Shown: in pieces, positions 1 through 7,463 of the stretch
Layout of the letters: the number at the start of each line of letters is the position of its first letter
Numbering within the stretch: position 1 is the first letter of the stretch
Origin: Sandaracinobacteroides saxicola
Lineage (GTDB): Bacteria; Pseudomonadota; Alphaproteobacteria; Sphingomonadales; Sphingomonadaceae
Direction: 5' to 3'
NCBI RefSeq assembly: GCF_014117445.1
Contig: NZ_CP059851.1
Span: 2,294,001 to 2,358,000 of the forward strand
DNA length: 64,000 bases
Made by a program: the position numbers and the translations under genes
Notes under the pieces: model-generated
Databases searched by the model: none
The model's input: only the letters and a program-made list of their open reading frames with translations
Told to the model about the DNA's origin: nothing

Positions 1-1
1 G

Positions 2-526
2 ATCCGCAGCCTGCTGGACGAGGATCATGGCGCGCGCTGGCTGCATCCGGAGGCGCTGCCCGACCTGGACAGCGTGCTGCGGGCGCGGCTGGACGGGGCC
101 GGCGGGCGGCTGCCGGCGGCGCAGGTGGCGGCGGACGCGGGGCTGGTGGAGGATGGCCTGGCGGATGCCGCCGCGGAAGGGCTGATCGAGCTGGCGGGTG
201 ACGGCAGCGTCAGCCCGCGCGATGCCCGGATCATCCGGCTGCTGGCGGAGGCGAGCAAGCTGGGGTTCGACCGCGAGCATGGCTATGAGCCGTTCGCCAT
301 GGTGCGGTACCTGAATGTGGCGCGGGCGCTGGCGGAGGCGGAGGTGCGCGAGTTCTTCGAGAATATCGCGCCGCATGTGGATGTGGCGCAGGCGGCGGAC
401 ATGGCGGAGAATGGCATCGGGTTGATGAATGCGCTGCTGTCTGAACTGCACACGCGGGAGATATTGCGGTTGTTGGATGCCCGCCGGCGGGTGGCGAATG
501 ACAACGGCCAAGGCGGCCGGGAATAG
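2..526 (+). CDS. Unrecognised protein, C-terminal part (runs off left edge)
   Basis: An open frame enters from the left edge and ends at a TAG at 524-526, giving 174 visible residues; the true start lies outside the window. The protein is rich in Ala, Leu, Glu and Arg and looks mostly helical, with no membrane segment or signal. I do not recognise the family. The arrangement of short helical blocks could suit a transcriptional regulator of MerR type, but no helix-turn-helix is visible in this part. Internal GTG/ATG codons exist (for example at 74), but the frame continues upstream with the same composition, so an internal start is unlikely. Confidence 0.6.
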   Translation: MRSLLDEDHGARWLHPEALPDLDSVLRARLDGAGGRLPAAQVAADAGLVEDGLADAAAEGLIELAGDGSVSPRDARIIRLLAEASKLGFDREHGYEPFAMVRYLNVARALAEAEVREFFENIAPHVDVAQAADMAENGIGLMNALLSELHTREILRLLDARRRVANDNGQGGRE

Positions 527-545
527 CGCAAGGCGCTATTCCCGG
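517..545 (+). other. Perfect 13-bp hairpin spanning a stop codon
   Basis: The arms 517-529 and 533-545 pair perfectly over 13 bp with a 3-base loop, and the stop codon of the upstream gene lies in the left arm. No T-run follows, so it is more likely an mRNA 3' stabilising or processing hairpin than an intrinsic terminator. A second 9-bp hairpin follows at 572-592. Confidence 0.5.
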
Positions 546-604
546 ACTCGCCGCAGTGCCTGGCCGGCGTGCGGTTGGCCGGTGGCCAACCGACACGTCC
601 GACA

Positions 605-640
605 AGCGGGCTTTGCCCGCTCTTTTCTGTTCTTCTTTTC
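605..640 (+). terminator. Rho-independent terminator
   Basis: A 7-bp GC stem (605-611 with 615-621, loop TTT) is followed at once by CTTTTCTG and more pyrimidine-rich DNA. This is the best terminator for the rightward gene ending at 526. Confidence 0.65.
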
Positions 641-960
641 TTCTTTCGTCTTTTCCGCTGCCACCTCCGCCCGTTTCGCGCGGCTTGGCCGCGCAGGGGC
701 TGTTGGTTTGTTGCAGGGCCGAATTCTGGAAGGTTTGTCGAAAAAAGTGACAGCTTTTATCAAGGGCTTGGCGATTTTGGGGGATCCGGGCGGCCTGCGG
801 GGAGGGAAAAGCCGCTGGCGATTGATCCGATAATTCCGATATGGTTATCATTGCCGAGCGAAAAAAGCAAGCAATTTTGCAGCGGTTTCGGGCGAGCGCA
901 CCGTGGGGCGGATTGGCCGGGGGGTTGGGGGGTGTTATGGAATGGGGGAAGGAGTGGCGC
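641..960. other. Intergenic stretch without a recognisable gene
   Basis: No frame here has a credible start, ribosome site and composition. It contains a 7-bp hairpin (678-684 with 688-694) and then AT-richer DNA at about 730-880, where a promoter for the ParD-like gene at 961 would lie. I cannot define -35/-10 elements with confidence. Confidence 0.4.
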
Positions 961-1194
961 ATGGCGAGCGTGACGGTGTCGGCGGAGGATGAGGCCTGGA
1001 TCGCGGCGCAGGTGCGGGCGGGGCGGGCGCGGGATGCGGCGTCACTGATTTCGGCGCTGATGGAGCGCGAGCGGGCGGATGCAGCGAAGCTGGCGACGTT
1101 GCGGGCCATGGTGGAAGAGGGCCGGCAGAGCGGGATCAGCAGCCGGACGATCGATGATATTTTCGCCGGTGCGATGGCGAAGGCGGGCGCCTAG
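961..1194 (+). CDS. Orphan ParD-like type II antitoxin
   Basis: This 77-residue protein begins MASVTVSAEDEAWI and continues with the ribbon-helix-helix/ParD pattern (Val-rich strand, then RAGRARDAASLISALMERE). ParD antitoxins bind their own promoter through the N-terminal strand and neutralise a ParE gyrase toxin with the C-terminal tail. An ATG at 961 is preceded by GGAAGGAG at proper spacing; a longer frame from 841 lacks this and has unlike composition. No ParE-like frame follows: only 51 bp separate the stop from the end of the next, convergent gene. It is therefore an orphan antitoxin, either a remnant or a trans-acting one. Confidence 0.65.
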   Translation: MASVTVSAEDEAWIAAQVRAGRARDAASLISALMERERADAAKLATLRAMVEEGRQSGISSRTIDDIFAGAMAKAGA

Positions 1195-1245
1195 TTTCTT
1201 CCGACGGAACAGTTCACCAGATGAACCGTCGCCGCAATTCAGCCT

Positions 1246-1758
1246 CTAGTCGTCCTTGAATCCCATGCCTCTGAGGCCGCCGCCGGTGTGGTTGCCGATT
1301 TGCGTTCCGGTAACGTCCTCTCCGTCAAAGTCGTTCGTTCGGAGCGCCAGGGCGAATTCGACAAGCTCGTCTCGGACAGTCGCGCTGTGCAGGGGATATT
1401 CGTGGGCGATGGCGTTATCCACCGTTCCCGGCAATCCCCGTTCCACGTCATCCCTGGGCGTGGCGCGGGGATAATTCCCGATCAGATAGTTTTTCATGTC
1501 CGCGATCCATTGTGCCCTTCGCGCGCCGCAGAAACCCTGAATGGTCAGGGGCGCAGGTGGCAGGGCGTTCAGGTTGAGCTTGCTGTAATATTTGAGCCGG
1601 GTGGAGCGAGCGGGATCGCGAGCGACATTTTCCTGACCCACCGCCACCTCCAGCGACGTTGCCCGGTCGGCCTCTCTTTCAAGGTCTTCGAAGGCGTTGA
1701 CGATCTCTCTGGGTGCCTGCAGCAGCCGGGCGGGCGTGAGGAGCGGTGTTCGCGCCAT
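1246..1758 (-). CDS. Protein of unknown function
   Basis: A 170-residue soluble protein that I do not recognise. The ATG at 1758 is chosen because GGAGG sits 5 bases upstream; extension to 1899 adds 47 residues of poor quality. The sequence is mixed charge, with an N-terminal helical part (residues about 12-40) and a Gly-rich C-terminus. It has no Cys/His metal motif, membrane segment or signal. It is convergent with the ParD-like gene and lies at the edge of an AT-richer accessory block that also carries the Panacea pair. Context suggests an accessory or defence-type gene, but nothing in the sequence defines a function. Confidence 0.55.
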   Translation of the reverse strand: MARTPLLTPARLLQAPREIVNAFEDLEREADRATSLEVAVGQENVARDPARSTRLKYYSKLNLNALPPAPLTIQGFCGARRAQWIADMKNYLIGNYPRATPRDDVERGLPGTVDNAIAHEYPLHSATVRDELVEFALALRTNDFDGEDVTGTQIGNHTGGGLRGMGFKDD

Positions 1759-2060
1759 GGAACCTCCATCATGTGCTGACAGGGAATTGTTAAGAAGGTG
1801 GTAGGCTTGATGGCCAGCGGCTGCAATGCGAAACGGTGAGCTTGGACGTGCAGTGCGGTAATATGCGGAGCGGCGCTTAATGCGAAGATTGCGCAGCAAT
1901 CAGCGAGTTAACGCACGACACCGGGTAGTGCGCTGCCCCCTTTCGGCAGGGCATGCTTGAAATAAACTTGCCGTGAAGTGCAAGCAATACCTAGCGGCGA
2001 TTCGTTCATTTAGCAAAATGTCAATGTAATTCAAAGTAGACTGTCACCGTAATTCTATCA
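1759..2060. other. AT-richer intergenic spacer
   Basis: About 300 bp with no credible gene. It must hold the promoter of the leftward gene starting at 1758 and the 3' end of the leftward Panacea operon. A small 6-bp hairpin lies at 1887-1901. No terminator T-run is obvious. Confidence 0.4.
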
Positions 2061-2756
2061 TTACTCATCCTCAAACATACTACGCAATTGTTTTTCAACC
2101 ATTTCCAGCGCTTGGCCGTAGCACTGCAGCTGTTGTTTCATTTCGTCATGGTCGAGCGGGGCATAGTCCGCAGTCGTCCAAACACGAACATAGCGTTCCT
2201 TCGTACCCTTGATGCGGGGGAAGAAAATGAAAATCGCTTCTGAGCCCTGAAAGTCGGACAGTCGCAGGATACTTTCTGTTACAATCGTTGACATAATTCG
2301 TTTTTGATAGTCATCAAGTGCGACCGCGACCCATCCGACCACAAAAACCGGTTTGAGCTGTCCGTCCTTTAGTATGGTAAAGGTGGGTTCGACTGGAATT
2401 GAAACATTCCGACCAACAGGATAATTCTCCTTGAGGCCGGGGAAAACGTTCAACCCATCCAGCTTCTCACGGCCATTATAGCGAAAGAAGGCGGGAACGA
2501 TCTCGTACGCCATCGCTCGGGTTCGCGGGCTTGAGATAGCCGCAACCGACCGCATAGACTCTTCATAGGTCCGGCCGAAATGCACCGCATCGCCTATAAT
2601 TCGATACACTGCCTGTAGGCTACTTCTAGGCCTGCCAAGAACAAATGCCAAAAGAGCGCGAGCAGTATCATTCACGCGCTTGTAGTTGTATCGAACCCAA
2701 TTAGCAACCGACGGAGGCCGCCGTAGCTTCCTGATCAGATCGTCCGACTCGCTCAT
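2061..2756 (-). CDS. Unknown partner of the Panacea protein (candidate toxin/effector)
   Basis: A 231-residue protein with no family I recognise. Its ATG at 2756 overlaps the stop of the upstream Panacea gene in an ATGA junction, so the two are translationally coupled. It is Arg/Lys rich at the N-terminus (residues 9-40), has a hydrophobic mixed alpha/beta middle (about 100-185), and ends in an amphipathic, Glu/Gln-rich helix (about 202-231) that may form a coiled coil. No signal, membrane span or classic nuclease motif (PD-ExK, HNH, PIN) is obvious. Panacea proteins are known as antitoxin domains paired with many unrelated toxins, so this is a candidate toxin by position only. Its GC content is visibly lower than the flanking core genes. 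Confidence 0.6.
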   Translation of the reverse strand: MSESDDLIRKLRRPPSVANWVRYNYKRVNDTARALLAFVLGRPRSSLQAVYRIIGDAVHFGRTYEESMRSVAAISSPRTRAMAYEIVPAFFRYNGREKLDGLNVFPGLKENYPVGRNVSIPVEPTFTILKDGQLKPVFVVGWVAVALDDYQKRIMSTIVTESILRLSDFQGSEAIFIFFPRIKGTKERYVRVWTTADYAPLDHDEMKQQLQCYGQALEMVEKQLRSMFEDE

Positions 2757-3271
2757 GCATTAACCCCTTTCATACTGGCATCGATAATTATTTGAGGCGT
2801 TATTTCCATTCCTGGGTTTACTGGACCATCATGGTTCCATACCATATCCCAAGCACTTCCTGGTAGGTGAGATAAGCTTCGAAGACGCGCCGCGCTCAAA
2901 GAGATAAGGGGCTCTATGATTGCGCTGAACTGGCGGGCGTCGTTTTCAGCAATGCTGGGTTTGGCGATGACCATTTGACGAGAGATAACATCAAACCTCT
3001 TGGCGTATGTGTCTATCGGTTTGTCCCCGTGAACTTTGAAGTTACGATAAATCTCGGGAAAAACAGGTCCATGCTCCCAAGCTTCAATTTTAGCCTGCGT
3101 TATGATCCTGCCAGAGGTTACCAGACACGATTCGACAAGGAAATACAAAACCTTATTCAGCGCCATGTTCGTGAGAAAAGCTTTTCGAGATCGGCCATAA
3201 TCGAGAATAAAGTTCGCCAACTCCCTTACGTCGTATCCCTGATCTTGTTGGAACAAGTAGATATCCCTCAC
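2753..3271 (-). CDS. Panacea-domain (SocA-like, DUF4065) antitoxin protein
   Basis: A 172-residue protein with the Panacea signature: an ANFIL helix near residues 19-23, a LNKVLYF helix (38-44) and the diagnostic EAWEHGPVFPEIYR block (63-76). Known members include SocA, a proteolytic adaptor for the SocB toxin, and the PanA antitoxins of many toxin-antitoxin pairs. The frame begins at GTG 3271, with only a weak purine-rich ribosome site; the domain starts soon after, so little sequence can be missing. It lies 65 bp downstream of nrdB on the same strand and overlaps the next gene by 4 bases. AT-richer codon use than nrdB suggests horizontal acquisition. Confidence 0.8.
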   Translation of the reverse strand: MRDIYLFQQDQGYDVRELANFILDYGRSRKAFLTNMALNKVLYFLVESCLVTSGRIITQAKIEAWEHGPVFPEIYRNFKVHGDKPIDTYAKRFDVISRQMVIAKPSIAENDARQFSAIIEPLISLSAARLRSLSHLPGSAWDMVWNHDGPVNPGMEITPQIIIDASMKGVNA

Positions 3272-3336
3272 TTCTTTCTTTTGATCCTGTCTTGCCCAAA
3301 CGACGTGTTAGTAGGGCATCTTCAGAGCCAGAGGGC

Positions 3337-4380
3337 TTATTCGGCCGCGCCCAGCAGGACCCCCTGCCCTTCGTCCACGGCGTCGTTGGCGGCGGCGCCC
3401 TTGGCGGCGGCGCGTTTGTCGAAGGTGTCCCAGACTTCGTTCCAGTTGCCGCGCGTCGCCGCCTTCGAATATTCGGTGGCGCGGGTTTCGAAGAAGTTGG
3501 CGTGTTCGACGCCGTTCAGCAGCGGTTGCAGCCAGGGGAGGGGGTGTTCCTCGATCAGGTAGATGGGTTGCAGGCCGAGCTGTTTCAGGCGCCAGTCCGC
3601 GATGAAGCGGACATATTTCTTGATTTCCTTGGGCGTCATGCCGGGCACCGGGCCCATTTCGAAGGCGAGGTCGATGAAGGCGTCCTCCAGGCGGACGGTG
3701 CGCTGGCAGACGTCGGCGATGTCGTCCCGGACCGCCTTGGTAAGGCAGCCGCGTTCGGCGCAGAAGGCGTGGAACAGCTTGATGATGCCTTCGCAGTGGA
3801 GCGATTCGTCGCGGACGGACCAGCTGACGATCTGGCCCATGCCCTTCATCTTGTTGAAGCGCGGGAAGTTCATGAGCATGGCGAAGCTGGCGAAGAGCTG
3901 GAGGCCTTCGGTGAAGCCGCCGAACATGGCGAGCGTGCGGGCGATGTCGGTATCGCTGGAGACGCCGAAGGTCGCCATGTAATCATGCTTGTCGCGCATT
4001 TCCTTGTAGTTGAGGAAGGCGCTGTATTCGGATTCGGGCATGCCGATGGTGTCCAGCAGGTGGCTGTAGGCCGCGATGTGGACGGTTTCCATGTTGCTGA
4101 AGGCGGTGAGCATCATCTTGATTTCGGTGGGCTTGAAGACCCGGCCGTAATTGTCATGATAGCAGTTCTGCACCTCCACATCCGCCTGGGTGAAGAAGCG
4201 GAAGATCTGCGTCAGCAGGTTGCGCTCATGCTCGTGCAGCTTCTGCGCCCAGTCGCGGCAGTCCTCGCCGAGGGGGACTTCCTCGGGCATCCAGTGGATC
4301 TGCTGCTGGCGTTTCCAGAAATCATAGGCCCAGGGATATTCGAAGGGCTTGTAGCTGTTGGAGGCCTGGAGGAGGGGCAT
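3337..4380 (-). CDS. nrdB: Class Ia ribonucleotide reductase, beta (radical) subunit
   Basis: NrdB supplies the tyrosyl radical and di-iron centre that let NrdA reduce ribonucleotides to deoxyribonucleotides. The 347-residue protein keeps every key residue: metal ligands Asp67, Glu98, His101, Glu158, Glu192 and His195, and the radical Tyr105 in HIAAYSHLL (His101 to Tyr105 spacing as in E. coli 118/122). The ATG at 4380 follows the HEPN gene stop by only 3 bases, and its ribosome site (AAAGG) lies inside the HEPN coding end. The start codon region is duplicated at 5191-5204, so this copy appears to have been separated from its original leader. The C-terminal tail GVLLGAAE is not the usual acidic NrdA-binding tail I would expect. 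Confidence 0.95.
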   Translation of the reverse strand: MPLLQASNSYKPFEYPWAYDFWKRQQQIHWMPEEVPLGEDCRDWAQKLHEHERNLLTQIFRFFTQADVEVQNCYHDNYGRVFKPTEIKMMLTAFSNMETVHIAAYSHLLDTIGMPESEYSAFLNYKEMRDKHDYMATFGVSSDTDIARTLAMFGGFTEGLQLFASFAMLMNFPRFNKMKGMGQIVSWSVRDESLHCEGIIKLFHAFCAERGCLTKAVRDDIADVCQRTVRLEDAFIDLAFEMGPVPGMTPKEIKKYVRFIADWRLKQLGLQPIYLIEEHPLPWLQPLLNGVEHANFFETRATEYSKAATRGNWNEVWDTFDKRAAAKGAAANDAVDEGQGVLLGAAE

Positions 4381-4384
4381 GGGT
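4371..4384. repeat. 14-bp direct repeat, copy at the present nrdB start
   Basis: GGAGGGGCATGGGT here contains, on the minus strand, the nrdB start codon and first codons. An exact copy is at 5191-5204. The two bracket the HEPN/MNT pair with 806 bp between them. Confidence 0.7.
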
Positions 4385-4866
4385 TAGCCTTTCACGGGAA
4401 GGAGCGCCTGGCGGCGGAGAAAATCGGCGAGTGAGCTGTGGATGGCATCGAGCAGCGGTGCGGCGGCGATGGCATCGAGCAGGCGCTGATGTTGCTGGTG
4501 CGGGTTGAGCGGATATTCGTGGGCCAGGCGGTTGCGCAGGCGGACGAGTGCCGACCAGCCGGCGGCATCGGGGATGACGCCGAGCTTTTCCATGCGGTTG
4601 GCGATATCCCGCGCGGTCATCGGCGCGATGTCGACGCCATCGGCAATGAGCGCGGTGCGGAACATGCGGGCGAGAATATCCTGCTGCTGCTCGATGCGTT
4701 TCAGAAGCGCGGTGGCGGCGGTGCGCTGCACGCGATCGAGCGCGTCGAACGCGGCGGGCGATGCCGGCGGCGGGCCGAGCAGATCGAGTGTTTCCTGAAC
4801 GCCAACGGCAATCGTGGCCGCAGAGGAATCGAGCGCCTGGAGGATGGCGGTTTCGGGGGCGGTCAC
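4384..4866 (-). CDS. HEPN-domain toxin (HepT-like RNase)
   Basis: A 160-residue helical protein carrying the HEPN active-site motif R-x4-H-x-Y: Arg111, His116 and Tyr118 in RNRLAHEY. HepT toxins are metal-independent RNases whose conserved Tyr is oligo-AMPylated by the partner MntA. The gene starts at GTG 4866, overlapping the MNT stop in GTGA, so the two are coupled, antitoxin first. Its TAA is only 3 bases before the nrdB ATG and its last codons contain the nrdB ribosome site. The pair sits between nrdA and nrdB, an unusual place for a toxin. Confidence in the family is good from the motif and partner. Confidence 0.85.
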   Translation of the reverse strand: MTAPETAILQALDSSAATIAVGVQETLDLLGPPPASPAAFDALDRVQRTAATALLKRIEQQQDILARMFRTALIADGVDIAPMTARDIANRMEKLGVIPDAAGWSALVRLRNRLAHEYPLNPHQQHQRLLDAIAAAPLLDAIHSSLADFLRRQALLPVKG

Positions 4867-5159
4867 AGGAGGATCCCGTCGCGATAGCCGATCGTCTGGA
4901 ACGGGCCAGCGGGCGCGCCGCGGACGGCGAAGATGAGGTCCACGCGCTGCGGCTCGATGGCGCCGAACAGGAGGGTTTCGAACCGGTCAATGGCGGCGTC
5001 GCTGTTCCGGCCGGGATCGATTTCGAGATGCAGGTCGATGTCGCCGCCGCGCGCCGAATCGCGGACGCGGCTGCCGAACAGGCGCACGGCGACCGACGCA
5101 CCGAAGGCGTCGCGCGCGGCGGCCTTGATGGCGGTGGCTTCGTGGGCGGTCAGGCGCAT
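4863..5159 (-). CDS. MNT-type minimal nucleotidyltransferase antitoxin (MntA-like)
   Basis: A 98-residue minimal nucleotidyltransferase with GSRVRDSARGGDIDLHL: Gly29-Ser30, then Asp40 and Asp42, and a third acidic residue in RVDLIF. MntA antitoxins transfer AMP to the Tyr of the HEPN toxin and silence it. It starts at ATG 5159 behind a weak ribosome site. Just upstream, a 9-codon reading frame beginning at the duplicated nrdB start (5200) ends at 5171, so translation may reach this gene by reinitiation. It overlaps the HEPN gene by 4 bases. Confidence 0.85.
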   Translation of the reverse strand: MRLTAHEATAIKAAARDAFGASVAVRLFGSRVRDSARGGDIDLHLEIDPGRNSDAAIDRFETLLFGAIEPQRVDLIFAVRGAPAGPFQTIGYRDGILL

Positions 5160-5170
5160 GGAGGGCTGCT

Positions 5171-5204
5171 TCAGGGGTGGGGGGTTTGAGGGAGGGGCAT
5201 GGGT
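5171..5204 (-). other. Remnant of the original nrdB start, 9-codon stub
   Basis: On the minus strand AAGGA, 8 bases, then ATGCCCCTCC repeats the nrdB start exactly for 14 bases (5191-5204), after which the sequence diverges and stops at TGA 5171-5173. It looks like the ancestral nrdB initiation site left behind when the HEPN/MNT segment entered. Confidence 0.6.
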
Positions 5205-5279
5205 GGGGTCCTTGGCAAGAGATGTTTCTAGGGCTTCAGGCTCCCGGGTTTCTCATGAAAATGACTATCCGAACACGCG

Positions 5280-5435
5280 TTACTTACCCTTAGACTGCTT
5301 GTTTGGGGCCTGTGTAAGAACCGAAGCTGCAAGCGACTGTATCTGGGATTTTGTGATACTGCTGGGGTTTTGCAACGCTTTGCTGGCAATGGATGCGACC
5401 TTTGAAGAGGTCTGCTCGTTAGACTTGTTCGCCAT
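5280..5435 (-). CDS. Small basic Ser/Lys-rich protein (51 residues)
   Basis: A 51-residue protein with an AAGGA ribosome site 6 bases before ATG 5435, starting 11 bases after the nrdA stop. It is rich in Ser, Lys, Ala and Gln with no hydrophobic span, and has the pattern of a small SKVASIASKAL...SLAASVL family of unknown function that I recall as widespread in Gram-negative accessory DNA. Codon use (ACA, TTG, TCT, ATA) is unlike nrdA and nrdB. Its place in the reductase operon means it would be co-transcribed with nrdA. Function unknown. Confidence 0.65.
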   Translation of the reverse strand: MANKSNEQTSSKVASIASKALQNPSSITKSQIQSLAASVLTQAPNKQSKGK

Positions 5436-5446
5436 GTCGTTTCCTT

Positions 5447-7312
5447 TCACTGGCAAGCTAAACACTCGTCGTAATCCGTCGTTTCCGCCTGGATCACCCG
5501 CAGGTCCGGGGTGTTGTCGGCCTCCACGCCGCCGGCGAAGCCGGCGCGCTGGATGCTCTTGCTGCGGAGGTAGTAGAGCGATTTGATGCCGAGTTCCCAG
5601 GCCCGGAAGTGGAGCATCAGGAGGTCCCACTTCTCGATGTCGGCGGGGAGGTAGAGGTTGAGGGACTGCGCCTGGTCGATATAGGGCGTGCGGTCGCCGG
5701 CGAGTTCGAGCATCCAGCGCTGGTCGATCTCGAACGCGGTGCGGAAGGTGGCCTTCTCGTCGGCGGACAGGAAATCGAGGTGTTGGACGCTGCCCCCCAT
5801 CTCCAGCATCGAGTTCCAGACGCTGTCGGCGTTGCGGCCCTTTTCGATGAGCAGCTTTTCGAGGTGCGGGTTGCGCACGACGAAGCTGCCCGAGAGCGTC
5901 TTGTGGGTGTAGACGTTGGCCGGGATGGGTTCGATGCAGGCGCTGGTGCCGCCGCAGATGATGCTGATGCTGGCGGTGGGCGCGATCGCCATCTTGCAGC
6001 TGAAGCGCTCCATCACGCCCATGTCCTGCGCGTCCGGGCAGGGGCCGCGTTCGGTGGCGAGCAGCATGGAGGCTTCATCCACCTTGGCACGGATGTGGCG
6101 GAACATCTTCATGTTCCAGGATTTTGCCGTGGCCCCCTCGAACGGGATGCCGCGCGCCTGGTAGAAGCTGTGCAGGCCCATGACGCCCAGGCCGACGCTG
6201 CGTTCGCGCATGGCGGCATAGGCCGCGCGCTCCATGCCGGGTTCGGCGCGGGCGATGTAATCGGAGAGGACATTGTCGAGGAAGCGCATCACATCCTCGA
6301 TGAAGCGGTCGTCGCCGTGCCACTGGTCCCAGGTTTCGAGGTTCAAGGACGAGAGGCAGCAGACCGCGGTGCGGTCCTTCCCCAGATGGTCCGGCCCGGT
6401 GGGGAGCGTGATTTCGGAGCAGAGGTTCGAGGTGCTGACCTTCAGCCCCAGGTCGCGCTGGTGCTTGGGCATGTGGTTGTTCACATGGTCGATGAAGATG
6501 ATGTAGGGCTCGCCGGTGGCCAGGCGGGTTTCGACCAGCTTCTGGAACAGGGCGCGGGCGTCGACCTCGCCGCGTTTTTCGCCGGTTTTCGGGCTGACGA
6601 GCGTGAAGGGCCGGCCGTCGCGCACGGCGTGCATGAAGGCGTCGGTGATGAGGACGCCGTGGTGCAGGTTCAGCGCCTTGCGGTTGAAATCGCCGCTGGG
6701 TTTGCGGATTTCCAGGAATTCTTCGATCTCCGGGTGGTTGATGTCCAGATAGACGGCGGCGGAACCGCGGCGGAGCGACCCTTGGCTGATGGCGAGGGTG
6801 AGGCTGTCCATGACGCGGACAAAGGGGATGATGCCGCTGGTCTTGCCGTTGAGGCCGACGGGCTCGCCGATGCCGCGCACCCGGCCCCAATAGGTGCCGA
6901 TGCCGCCGCCGCGGCTGGCGAGCCAGACATTCTCGTTCCAGGTGTCGACGATGCCGTTGAGGCTGTCGGACACGCTGTTCAGGTAGCAGCTGATGGGCAG
7001 GCCGCGGCCGGTGCCGCCGTTGGAGAGCACGGGGGTGGCGGGCATGAACCAGAGGTTCGAGATATAGTCGTAGAGGCGCTGCGCGTGCGGCGCGTCGTCG
7101 GCGTACGCCGCGGCGACGCGGGCGAACAGGTCCTGGCAGCGCTCCCCGGGCAGCAGGTAGCGATCCTTCAGCGTGTCGATGCCAAACGCCGTCAGCAGCG
7201 AATCGCGCGCGTGGTCGACGGTGACCGGAAAGCGCGGCGCATAGACGCTGTGGCTGTTGGAAGGGGCGGTGAGCGTGTCGGCGCTGGCCATGGTTGGTGC
7301 CTGAAAGTCCAT
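5447..7312 (-). CDS. nrdA: Class Ia ribonucleotide reductase, alpha (catalytic) subunit
   Basis: NrdA reduces ribonucleoside diphosphates using the radical from NrdB. The 621-residue protein shows active-site Cys109 (ISCYLN), Asn296/Cys298/Glu300 (NLCSE), the second redox Cys at about 318 (AVCCLSS), the radical-transfer Tyr pair in SLYY, and the C-terminal shuttle Cys617/Cys620 in DECLACQ. The N-terminus begins close to the catalytic barrel, so the roughly 90-residue ATP-cone of E. coli NrdA is absent and overall dATP feedback inhibition is probably missing. ATG 7312 has AGGGG 8 bases upstream. nrdB is not adjacent: a 51-residue gene and the HEPN/MNT pair intervene. Confidence 0.95.
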   Translation of the reverse strand: MDFQAPTMASADTLTAPSNSHSVYAPRFPVTVDHARDSLLTAFGIDTLKDRYLLPGERCQDLFARVAAAYADDAPHAQRLYDYISNLWFMPATPVLSNGGTGRGLPISCYLNSVSDSLNGIVDTWNENVWLASRGGGIGTYWGRVRGIGEPVGLNGKTSGIIPFVRVMDSLTLAISQGSLRRGSAAVYLDINHPEIEEFLEIRKPSGDFNRKALNLHHGVLITDAFMHAVRDGRPFTLVSPKTGEKRGEVDARALFQKLVETRLATGEPYIIFIDHVNNHMPKHQRDLGLKVSTSNLCSEITLPTGPDHLGKDRTAVCCLSSLNLETWDQWHGDDRFIEDVMRFLDNVLSDYIARAEPGMERAAYAAMRERSVGLGVMGLHSFYQARGIPFEGATAKSWNMKMFRHIRAKVDEASMLLATERGPCPDAQDMGVMERFSCKMAIAPTASISIICGGTSACIEPIPANVYTHKTLSGSFVVRNPHLEKLLIEKGRNADSVWNSMLEMGGSVQHLDFLSADEKATFRTAFEIDQRWMLELAGDRTPYIDQAQSLNLYLPADIEKWDLLMLHFRAWELGIKSLYYLRSKSIQRAGFAGGVEADNTPDLRVIQAETTDYDECLACQ

Positions 7313-7463
7313 TTTGTTCCCCTTTTACCCCTACGCGCTTTTGGCCGGTGTGGCCAGCCTCTGATTGGTGGCGGGGACGCGATGCCGAACCTGTTTCCCG
7401 GGGCGTGGTTCCATCGGAGGATGGGGATCACATACTAGGGGTTGTGTCGGCGACGCCGGGCCG

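Noticed and set aside
517-545. 13-bp hairpin as an intrinsic terminator
   Set aside because: No T-run follows; the terminator at 605 is better.
3292-4434. A 380-codon plus-strand frame opposite nrdB
   Set aside because: nrdB retains all catalytic residues on the minus strand; the opposite frame is repetitive and lacks any motif.
4385-5190. HEPN/MNT segment as a classical transposon
   Set aside because: There are no terminal inverted repeats and no transposase; the 14-bp direct repeat fits better with microhomology or an unknown insertion route.
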